From a virus: a stretch of DNA of 31,666 bases. The first letter of the stretch is position 1, and each line of letters opens with the position of its first letter. The stretch lies in IMG/VR virus record IMGVR_UViG_3300048037_000007, positions 1-31,666 of that record, one strand, 5' to 3'. Positions 13,936 to 21,338 of the stretch are shown in pieces. The translations under genes were made by a program, and so were the position numbers. The notes beneath the pieces were generated by a model. It made no database searches. It was not told the DNA's origin and was given only the letters and a program-made list of their open reading frames with translations.

Positions 13936-14311
13936 GGGAAGTGAAGGAACTATAAAAGTCGGTTCTAATGCTGTAGCTGAAATAAGATCTTATAACATTG
14001 ATGAAACTGCTGATACTTTAGAAGATACATCAATGGGTGATTCTGCAAGAACTTATAAACCATCATTGACTTCTTTCTCAGGAAGTTTAGATGTATTTTG
14101 GGATGAGACTGATACTTCAGGTCAAGGTGCTTTAAGCATTGGATCAGAGGTAACTCTTAATGTTTATCCTGAAGGTGATACATCAGGTGATACTTATTAC
14201 AGTGGTTCAGCAATTGTGACTGGTGTAACTAGAAGTGCATCATTTGATGGATTGGTTGAAGCTAGTATTTCAGTTCAAGGAACTGGTGCATTAACTGAAT
14301 CAACAGTATAA
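13922..14311 (+). CDS. Major tail tube protein, 129 aa
   Basis: A 129-residue protein rich in Ser, Thr and Gly, with the alternating strands of a small tail tube fold: EGTIKVGSNAVAEIRSYNID, SLTSFSGSLDVFWDE, SIGSEVTLNVYPEGD and a final SASFDGLVEASISVQGTG. It would stack as hexamer rings around the tape measure protein. The gene order (terminator, tube, frameshifted chaperones, tape measure) is the canonical long-tail arrangement. It begins inside the previous small gene, after GACGAGG. Confidence 0.88.
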   Translation: MATHKGSEGTIKVGSNAVAEIRSYNIDETADTLEDTSMGDSARTYKPSLTSFSGSLDVFWDETDTSGQGALSIGSEVTLNVYPEGDTSGDTYYSGSAIVTGVTRSASFDGLVEASISVQGTGALTESTV

Positions 14312-14315
14312 GAAC

Positions 14316-14651
14316 ATGAAAGCAATAGATAACGCAAAAAAGCATTTTGCAGAGCAAGATGTAAAAGTAATCGAAGTGCCTGAATGGGGTGATGAGAATA
14401 AACCTCTTAAAATATATAGTAAGCCATTAACGTTAGCTGAAACCTCTAAACTCTATAAGATGAGTAAAGAAGATGATCTAACAATGATGGCTTATGTTCT
14501 TATTTACAAAGCACTAGATGAAAATGGAGATAAACTATTTGATTTAGCAGACAAAAATGCTTTATTGAATCACGTTGATAGAGAGATATTAGTTAGCGTA
14601 GCGACTCAGATTATGGGTCAAGAACCTATTGAGGAAACGAAAAAAAACTAA
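14316..14651 (+). CDS. Tail assembly chaperone, short form (gpG-like)
   Basis: A 111-residue protein equivalent to lambda gpG, which coats the tape measure and recruits tube subunits during tail assembly, then leaves. The N-terminal part (VIEVPEWGDENKPLKIYSK) and a LTLAETSKLYKM segment fit the family of short chaperones before tape measure genes. It ends at TAA 14649-14651, one base after a slippery heptamer. The longer frameshift product is listed separately. Confidence 0.85.
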   Translation: MKAIDNAKKHFAEQDVKVIEVPEWGDENKPLKIYSKPLTLAETSKLYKMSKEDDLTMMAYVLIYKALDENGDKLFDLADKNALLNHVDREILVSVATQIMGQEPIEETKKN

Positions 14652-14797
14652 TAAAGGATACTAATTTATATTTGCAGTATGCACTTGCTGAAAAACTTGG
14701 TAAAACCTTACAAGAGCTTCAACAAATTAGTGTCCAAGAATATCAAGGATGGATAGCTTACTTAGAGTTAGCACAAGAGAAACAAAGGAATGGCTAA
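14316..14797 (+). CDS. Tail assembly chaperone, -1 frameshift product (gpGT-like)
   Basis: Slipping back one base at A AAA AAC (14642-14648) moves ribosomes past the TAA 14649-14651 into the -1 frame from CTA 14648 onward, which stays open to TAA 14795-14797. The extension is 49 residues (starting LIKDTNLYLQYALAEKLGKT and containing QEYQGWIAYLELAQEKQ), giving a product of about 160 residues. The extension has no start codon of its own in a usable position. This is the lambda gpG/gpGT scheme, in which a minority of long product recruits tube protein to the tape measure. The extension overlaps the tape measure start by 8 nt. Confidence 0.85.
14642..14648 (+). promoter_or_regulatory. -1 ribosomal frameshift slip site (A AAA AAC)
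   Basis: In the zero frame the codons read ACG AAA AAA AAC TAA. The heptamer A AAA AAC fits the X XXY YYZ rule, and both tRNAs re-pair well after a -1 slip. The zero-frame stop follows immediately. No obvious downstream pseudoknot is visible, which is common for phage tail chaperone slips. Confidence 0.85.
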
Positions 14798-16325
14798 AAA
14801 AAGAATACAATACGAACTAACTGCAATAGATAAAACTAAAGCAGCTTTTGATAGAGTTAGCAAAGGTCTAAAAACAGTTGGTGGTACTGCAAAAACTGCA
14901 GGTGTTGGTATTGCTAAAATAGGATTAGCAGCAACAGCATCAGCAGCAGCTCTAGCTGTATTCACACAAAGAAATATTGAAGCTATTGATAGACTTGGAA
15001 AAACAGCTAGTAAGCTAGGTGTAAATGTTGAGCTGTTGCAAGAAATGAGATTTGCAGCAGAACAAACAGGTATTGAGCAAAGAACTTTAGATATGGCTCT
15101 TCAAAGGTTTATAAGAAGGGTTGGTGAAGCAGCTAAAGGTACTGGTGAAGCTAAAGGTGCTTTAAAAGATTTAGGTATACAGCTTAAAGATAGTAATGGA
15201 AATCTGAGATCAACTAGAGACATCTTAGGTGATGTAGCTGATGGTATTATGAATACTGAAAGCTCATCTGAACAATTAAGATTATCTTTTAAATTCTTTG
15301 ATTCAGAAGGTGCAGCTTTAGTTAATACTTTAAAAAATGGTAGAAAGGGTTTAGAGGATTATGCAAGACAAGCACAAAGTTTAGGATTTATTCTTGATTC
15401 TGAAACAGTTGCTAACACTGAAAAATTTGCTGATCAAATTAATGTTGTTAAAAGACAGATAACAGGGTTTGTACAATATACTATTTCAGCTTTCTTACCA
15501 GTATTGCAAGATATAGCTACTGAGCTTAGTACAGTGCTTAAAAGTGCTGCTATGGAAAATGGTGGATTTAAGGTTTTAGGTAGAGAGATAGCAATAACAT
15601 TAGTTGATGCTTTAAAGACAGTAGTAATAACAATAGCAGAAGTTGCCAATGCTTTAAAAGCTATTTCAACATTTGGTTTTGGTGAACCAATAGCTGATAT
15701 AGGTAAATTAGAAAATACATTTTATGATCTTAAATTAAGAATCTTGGCTGTAAAACCACCTATTGATGATGTTGGTGATACAGTAAAAGATAATGTTGAA
15801 AATAAAATGCTACCTGCATTAGTAACATTTAATCAAGAATTAGGTGTAACAGAAGAAAATCTTGGTAAAGCAGCAGTTGGATCAATGAAAAAGTTTGAAG
15901 ATTCAATCGTTAATTCTTTAAAAGCTGGTAAGTTATCTTTTAAAGAATTCGCTGATTATGTTGTTGAACAACTTTTAAGAATTGCTATACAAGAATTAGT
16001 TATAAAAAGAATAACTGGTGCTGCATCATCTTTCTTTGAAGGTTTTGGCGATTTATTTTCAGCAGAGGGTGGTGGCTATACAGGAATGGGTGCAAGAGCA
16101 GGTGGTGTAGATGGAAGAGGTGGATTTCCTGCAATACTACATCCTAATGAAACTGTTATAGATCACACTAAAGGACAAGCTATTCAATCAGCACCTACAG
16201 TAAACTTTAACATATCAACAGTAGATGCTGCTGGATTTGATCAGTTATTAGCATCAAGAAAAGGATTGATAACATCAATCATAAACAATGCCATGAATAA
16301 TCAAGGCAAAATGGGAGTCGTATAA
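14790..16325 (+). CDS. Tape measure protein, 511 aa
   Basis: A 511-residue tape measure that sets tail length and is ejected with DNA. The N-terminus is basic and helical (AKKRIQYELTAIDKTKAAFD), followed by an Ala/Gly-rich hydrophobic stretch (about 35-60), long helical segments to about residue 330, and a C-terminal region with a GGGYTGMG and FPAILHPNETVIDHTKG motif (about 427-463) seen in lambda gpH-type proteins. At about 0.15 nm per residue the tail would be near 75 nm, short for a siphovirus. It starts inside the -1 chaperone frame. Confidence 0.9.
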   Translation: MAKKRIQYELTAIDKTKAAFDRVSKGLKTVGGTAKTAGVGIAKIGLAATASAAALAVFTQRNIEAIDRLGKTASKLGVNVELLQEMRFAAEQTGIEQRTLDMALQRFIRRVGEAAKGTGEAKGALKDLGIQLKDSNGNLRSTRDILGDVADGIMNTESSSEQLRLSFKFFDSEGAALVNTLKNGRKGLEDYARQAQSLGFILDSETVANTEKFADQINVVKRQITGFVQYTISAFLPVLQDIATELSTVLKSAAMENGGFKVLGREIAITLVDALKTVVITIAEVANALKAISTFGFGEPIADIGKLENTFYDLKLRILAVKPPIDDVGDTVKDNVENKMLPALVTFNQELGVTEENLGKAAVGSMKKFEDSIVNSLKAGKLSFKEFADYVVEQLLRIAIQELVIKRITGAASSFFEGFGDLFSAEGGGYTGMGARAGGVDGRGGFPAILHPNETVIDHTKGQAIQSAPTVNFNISTVDAAGFDQLLASRKGLITSIINNAMNNQGKMGVV

Positions 16326-16930
16326 TGTCAGGACAATTTCCAACATCTCCTAATTTTAGAAGTATAAATTTCAAAGATAATAGACCTACTTTATTAAATC
16401 AGACTTTATCAGGTAGAAAACAAGTCAGACAAATAGGTAGTCAATATTTTTCTTTTACAGTGCAAATGCCACCTTTACAACAAGAAAAGGCTCAAGAAGT
16501 ATTTGCATTTTTACAAAAACAAAAAGGTTCTTTTGAGGACTTTACTATAGTTGCACCACTAGATAATTTAGGTGCAGGCAAAGCAGAAACAGATATTCAA
16601 GTAGTTGGAGCACATACATCAGGAGATGCTTCTATTGCTTTAGATGGATTTTCTGCTAGTCAAACAGGTGCATTAAAAGCAGGTGATCTAATTAAGTTTG
16701 CTAATCATAGTAAAGTTTATATGGTGCAATCAGATATTGATTCTGATATCGGTGGTGCATTAACTGTTCTTATATCACCTAACCTAGTAGCATCTCTAGC
16801 AGATAATGAAGCTGTTACTGTAAATAAACCTAGTTTTACTGTTTATCTTGAAAACAATGAAATTATGTATTCAACAGATGCTAGTGGTTTTTATAGTATT
16901 TCATTTGATGTTAGAGAGGTTATAGCCTAA
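16325..16930 (+). CDS. Distal tail / minor tail protein, 201 aa
   Basis: A 201-residue protein directly after the tape measure, the position of lambda gpM-type distal tail proteins that start the tail tip. It is beta-rich: an N-terminal SGQFPTSPNFRSINFKDNRP, a KQVRQIGSQYFSFTVQMPPL segment, and a closing DASGFYSISFDVREVIA typical of proteins at this locus. A central domain (about residues 75-170) looks like an inserted beta module. GGGAG precedes the ATG. The call rests mainly on gene order. Confidence 0.7.
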   Translation: MSGQFPTSPNFRSINFKDNRPTLLNQTLSGRKQVRQIGSQYFSFTVQMPPLQQEKAQEVFAFLQKQKGSFEDFTIVAPLDNLGAGKAETDIQVVGAHTSGDASIALDGFSASQTGALKAGDLIKFANHSKVYMVQSDIDSDIGGALTVLISPNLVASLADNEAVTVNKPSFTVYLENNEIMYSTDASGFYSISFDVREVIA

Positions 16931-17478
16931 TGCCTAGAAGTTTATCTACTGCTTTACAAACTCAAGTATCATCAACAGCAACTAAGACAGCTTTCTTGGT
17001 TGAGCTTAACTTATCATCCACTATCAGATTAACTGATTGGTATTCTAATGTTACATATGATGCAAATTTATATGAAGCTGGTGGTTCTTTTCTGTCAGTT
17101 AATTCAACAACTGAAACAGGTCAATTACAAGTAGATGAAATAAATATAGGATTTTCTAATATAACTGACCAAGTTAGGTCTTTAGTTCAAGATGGTGCAT
17201 TTACAGATAAAACAGTAGAAGTCTATATAGCTTATTTTAATTCTGATGAAACTATTGTAGGTGCAATAAATTTCTTTACAGGTCAAATAAGAAATGTAGC
17301 TATATCAGAAACTAAAGACGATTCAACATTAACTATGACTGTTGCATCTCATTGGGCAAACTGGAATTTAACTAAAGGTAGGCATTTTTCTGACGAATCG
17401 CAGCAAACATTTAGCTCAGGCGATAAAGGTTTTGAATTTGCAACGCAAGTTAAAGCAGATGTTAGGTGGGGTGTCTAA
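16930..17478 (+). CDS. Tail hub protein, DUF2163/gpL-like N-terminal part
   Basis: A 182-residue minor tail protein resembling the N-terminal domain of DUF2163/gpL-type hub proteins: it starts MPRSLSTALQTQVSSTATKT and contains RLTDWYSNVTYDANLYEAGG, a VEVYIAYFNSDETIV strand pair and a final HFSDESQQTFSSGDKGFEFA. The DxxQ...GDKGFEF ending is typical of these hub subunits. Lambda gpL and GTA hub proteins carry cysteines that hold an iron-sulfur cluster; this protein has no cysteine at all. It probably forms the baseplate ring between the distal protein and the gpJ-like hub. Confidence 0.75.
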   Translation: MPRSLSTALQTQVSSTATKTAFLVELNLSSTIRLTDWYSNVTYDANLYEAGGSFLSVNSTTETGQLQVDEINIGFSNITDQVRSLVQDGAFTDKTVEVYIAYFNSDETIVGAINFFTGQIRNVAISETKDDSTLTMTVASHWANWNLTKGRHFSDESQQTFSSGDKGFEFATQVKADVRWGV

Positions 17479-20400
17479 TGGTTTGGCAAGCAATAGTTGG
17501 CTTTTTTAAAACAGTTGGCTCTTTTTATGTAAAGTATAAAGCCTATATAGATGCTGCTGTTACTATAGCAACTCTTGCAGTAGGTGTTAAAGGATATAGG
17601 CAGGCTCAAGATATGCTTGCTCAATCTCAAGCTATATTAGCTAATAAAGTAGCTGCTGGTGGCAAAATGCCTGTCGTTTATGGAACAAGAAGAGTTGGAG
17701 CTCAAATTGTTTACATGGATGTATCCAATAATGATTCAAGACATTTATTTGTAGTTTATGCTTTATCAGTTGGTGAATGTGATGAGATTCTTTATAGAAC
17801 TATTGAATTAGATGGAAATCCTATAACTAATCCTAATAGGTTTAAGTATGGATGTTATGTTGGTTCAGATAGAAATAATCAAACTGGTTATAGTGGTCAT
17901 AGACCTTTAAATACAGTATCTCAAGTTGGTTCTACTGTAAGTGCTGGAGCAGGACAGTTTGGTACCAATCAAAACGCAAGATATAGAATCACTTTAAATC
18001 TTCATCATGGTACTGCATCACAAACAGCAGACCCTATGCTTGTTGCATCTATGCCTAACTGGACTTCATCACATAGACTAGATGGTGTTTGTTATATAGC
18101 AGCACATTATAAATACGATAAAGAAGGTATGTTTTCAGGAATACCTCAATTAACAGTTCAAGTTAAAGGTAAAAGAATTTATGACCCAAGAGACACAAAT
18201 CAGCAATTTGGTACTCCAACTACTTACAAACATTCTGATAATCCAGCTTTAGTTTTCTTAGATTACATTACTAATAATGAATATGGTAAAGGTTTAACTT
18301 CATCACAAATAAATATGTCAACCTTTAGCTCTGCTGCTAATGTTTGTGATACGCAAGTTGATCAGCCATATTTTAATGGTTCAGCACAATCTTTAACTTG
18401 GTCTGCTAATAGTGGGGATGATTTTTTTACTATTTCAGGTACAGGTGCAAATGCTGCTTGGTGGCAAAACAAAATAGGTGAGCTTTTAGATTTATATGAT
18501 GGTAATGGTAATGGCGTATTAGATGAAGTAGAAATAAAAGAAATACAAAGAACGCAATATTTTGATTCTACTCAAGAATTTATTGTTTTTATAAATGGAT
18601 ATTTTAGTAGCAGTTATTCTGCACAAAATGGTACTTCATTACTAAAAGTTAGAAGATTTCACTGTAATGGTTATTTAGATGCAAATAAAAATGTAATGGA
18701 AAATGCTAAAGAACTTCTTAGCAATATGAGAGGTATCTTTCTTTATATTAATGGTCAATATGAATTATCAATAGAAGATACGGGCACTTCTACATTTAGT
18801 ATTAATGATAATCATATTATTGCTGATGCTGGTATTTCAGTTGACTATGGAAACAAAGATAAAAAAGCAAACAAGGTTATAGTTGAATTTTTTAATGCTA
18901 ATAAAAAATACGAATTAGATACAGCTACAGTTTTACATGATGCTAGTCCTGAATATTACTCAGATGATAATGATGAAATATTAGAGATTAAAGCAGAGTT
19001 TCCTTATATAACTGATCCATATATTGCTTATAACATGGGTAAAGCAATATTAACTAGAAGTAGGAATCAAACAACTATGCAGTTCTTAGGAACTCCTGAG
19101 ATGTATAAATTAAATGTAGGAGATATAGTAGATTTAACTTATGCAGGCTTGGGATTCTCAGGCAAAGTTTGTAGAGTAGAAGCATTAGAATTGCAATCTG
19201 ATGGTTTAGTCGCAGTTAGCTTAATAGAATATTTTGATGTTTATACATGGGAAGTACCACCTCAAGAACCAGTAGAAGAATTGGCTAACTTACCTTCTGC
19301 TTATGCAGTTAAAGCTCCAACAGGTTTATCATTTACTGATACTGATTCTAGTTCTACAGGTAGACCATTTTTATCTTGGAATGAGCCAACAGATTTTCCT
19401 GATTATCAATATAGAGTTAATGTTGTGGATAGTTCTAGCAATCAGGTTTTAAATAGAATAGTAGATGTAGAGAATTGTGATCTAAACTTTGTACCTACTG
19501 CTTCTAATTATGTAGCTAGTGTAAGTTCACTTAATACATTAGGATCAGAATCATCTCCAGCTACTCTAACATTTACTATTGGTGATGCTCCTACTAAAAC
19601 AGTTGATATACAAGACGATGCTATTGTTACTGATAAGATTGTAGATAACGCTGTTACTGATGCAAAGATTAATTCATTATCTGCAAACAAAATTACAGCA
19701 GGAACGATTGATGCTAGTCAGATAACAGTTACTAATTTAGATGCAGATAATATAACTTCAGGTACTTTAGCTACTGCTAGATTAAATGTTAATGACATCA
19801 TATCTACAGGTAGCATTATAGTAAATGGAGATAATGTTTCTGATTTAACTAATGATGCAAGTTATGTTGATGCATCAGGAGCAGCTTCAGCAGCACCAGT
19901 ACAATCAGTTGCAGGAGCTACAGGAGCAGTATCAGCTTCAACTATTATTACTGCTGGTAATATTGTTGTTCAAGGTGACAATATATCTACTCTAACTAAT
20001 AACGAAAACTTTATTGATGGTACGCAAGTTAATTCAAATGTAACTTCAATATCAGGTGGTGCTATTACTACTGGAACTGTAGCAGCAGCAAGAATAGATG
20101 TATCAGGAGTTATAACAGCAGGAAGCATTATTGTTAGTGGAGATAATATATCTTCTTTAACAAATGATGAATCTTTTATTGATGGTACTCAGGTTAATTC
20201 AAATGTAACTTCTATATCAGGTAATGTTATTACCACTGGAACTATCAATGCTTCAGTTGTAAATGTTACTAATATAAATGCAGACAATGTTTCTACAGGA
20301 ACTTTAAATGCAAATAGAATACAAATAGATAACGTCACCATTGATACTGATGGTAGTGGTAATCTAATTATTAAATCAGGTGGAGTAGATACAACACAAA

Positions 20401-20942
20401 TAAAAGATGATGCTGTTACTAATGATAAAGTTGATAGCATATCAGCAACTAAGATTACTGCTGACCAATTAGATTCAGCAAGAATTAACACAAATACTTT
20501 AAACGTAAAACATTTTGATGATGTCAGTACAGATATTAAGAGTCATTTAACAACTGAAACTTTTGTACCTTTATCAAGAGATGGTCAAGCGTATGTACAA
20601 AGAACATCAGAATATACAGGAAGTAATGCTTCTTTTATTCCAGTAACAGTTACACAAATTAGAAACAATGCCACTTATGTTGCTATCTTCTCAGGAGTTC
20701 TTGGTGATGTAAGTGGTGGTAGGGTTCAATATTCTTTAAATAATTCTACTTGGGTTAATGCAAATGGTAATACCAATATCTCTTGGAGTGCTGGAACTTA
20801 TAGAGGATACACTTATGTTTATACAGGACAAATAACTACTTTATCAAATACACAATCAACTGTTTATTGGAGAGTATATTTTTCAGGAGCTTACAATCAT
20901 ACTCAGCTTTCACTTAATGTAATGATGGATAACACACAATAA
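17478..20942 (+). CDS. Central tail hub / host-specificity protein (gpJ-like), 1154 aa
   Basis: ATG 17478 overlaps the previous stop; an in-frame GTG at 17466 is less likely. The N-terminus has a hydrophobic stretch (about 24-41) and VYGTRRVGAQIVYMDV (about 66-81), typical of gpJ-type proteins. The hub core ends with DPYIAYNMGKAILTRSRN and VGDIVDLTYAGLGFSG (about 512-560), matching the Phage-tail_3 region. A fibronectin-III-like segment follows (about 605-705), then about 300 residues of repeats of the kind GSIIVNGDN.SDLTND, and a beta-rich C-terminal domain (about 1020-1154) that may touch the receptor. Residues 341-352 (DGNGNGVLDEVE) form a perfect 12-residue EF-hand calcium loop inside the hub region. 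Confidence 0.85.
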   Translation: MVWQAIVGFFKTVGSFYVKYKAYIDAAVTIATLAVGVKGYRQAQDMLAQSQAILANKVAAGGKMPVVYGTRRVGAQIVYMDVSNNDSRHLFVVYALSVGECDEILYRTIELDGNPITNPNRFKYGCYVGSDRNNQTGYSGHRPLNTVSQVGSTVSAGAGQFGTNQNARYRITLNLHHGTASQTADPMLVASMPNWTSSHRLDGVCYIAAHYKYDKEGMFSGIPQLTVQVKGKRIYDPRDTNQQFGTPTTYKHSDNPALVFLDYITNNEYGKGLTSSQINMSTFSSAANVCDTQVDQPYFNGSAQSLTWSANSGDDFFTISGTGANAAWWQNKIGELLDLYDGNGNGVLDEVEIKEIQRTQYFDSTQEFIVFINGYFSSSYSAQNGTSLLKVRRFHCNGYLDANKNVMENAKELLSNMRGIFLYINGQYELSIEDTGTSTFSINDNHIIADAGISVDYGNKDKKANKVIVEFFNANKKYELDTATVLHDASPEYYSDDNDEILEIKAEFPYITDPYIAYNMGKAILTRSRNQTTMQFLGTPEMYKLNVGDIVDLTYAGLGFSGKVCRVEALELQSDGLVAVSLIEYFDVYTWEVPPQEPVEELANLPSAYAVKAPTGLSFTDTDSSSTGRPFLSWNEPTDFPDYQYRVNVVDSSSNQVLNRIVDVENCDLNFVPTASNYVASVSSLNTLGSESSPATLTFTIGDAPTKTVDIQDDAIVTDKIVDNAVTDAKINSLSANKITAGTIDASQITVTNLDADNITSGTLATARLNVNDIISTGSIIVNGDNVSDLTNDASYVDASGAASAAPVQSVAGATGAVSASTIITAGNIVVQGDNISTLTNNENFIDGTQVNSNVTSISGGAITTGTVAAARIDVSGVITAGSIIVSGDNISSLTNDESFIDGTQVNSNVTSISGNVITTGTINASVVNVTNINADNVSTGTLNANRIQIDNVTIDTDGSGNLIIKSGGVDTTQIKDDAVTNDKVDSISATKITADQLDSARINTNTLNVKHFDDVSTDIKSHLTTETFVPLSRDGQAYVQRTSEYTGSNASFIPVTVTQIRNNATYVAIFSGVLGDVSGGRVQYSLNNSTWVNANGNTNISWSAGTYRGYTYVYTGQITTLSNTQSTVYWRVYFSGAYNHTQLSLNVMMDNTQ
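19806..20300 (+). repeat. Tandem repeats in the gpJ-like C-terminal shaft
   Basis: Three in-frame units share G(S/N)I(I/V)V.GDN(V/I)S.LTN, starting near 19809, 19954 and 20115. Units two and three also share FIDGTQVNSNVTSISG. Interspersed NITSGTL/TGTINA motifs resemble the repeats of extended tail-fibre shafts. The DNA copies are diverged at third positions, so the duplication is not recent. Confidence 0.7.
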
Positions 20943-21310
20943 TGAATACTTTTACTATATACAATTTAGAAACTGGTGAGATAGAACATTCAACTACTAC
21001 AGTTGCAGAAATAAATGAAGTGGGTTTATTAGATGGGCAAGGAATTATTCAAGGTGATTATCAACCTAACGAATATAAGATAGTTAATGGAGAAGCAGTA
21101 ATTAGAACTGATAATACACTAGAGATATTAAGAAACAAAAGAAACGAATTACTAAAACAATCAGATTGGACTCAAGTAAATGACTGTCCTTTATCTGATT
21201 CTAAAAAACAAGAATGGGCAACATATAGACAATCATTAAGGGATTTACCATCTACACATCAGTCAGTCAATAATATTGCTGATGTTATATTTCCAACTAT
21301 CCCTGAATGA
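20942..21310 (+). CDS. Tail fibre assembly chaperone-like protein, 122 aa
   Basis: A 122-residue protein between the hub and the fibre. The C-terminal half (LRNKRNELLKQSDWTQVNDC, then a WATYRQSLRDLP segment) is the signature of phage tail assembly chaperones of the Phage_tail_APC type, which accompany tail fibre genes. The N-terminal half (MNTFTIYNLETGEIEHSTTT) is a small beta region also seen in these proteins. It likely helps fold or attach the following fibre. No strong Shine-Dalgarno is visible; the start overlaps the hub stop by one base. Confidence 0.75.
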   Translation: MNTFTIYNLETGEIEHSTTTVAEINEVGLLDGQGIIQGDYQPNEYKIVNGEAVIRTDNTLEILRNKRNELLKQSDWTQVNDCPLSDSKKQEWATYRQSLRDLPSTHQSVNNIADVIFPTIPE

Positions 21311-21338
21311 TTTAAGATATATAAAATAGGATTTTATT

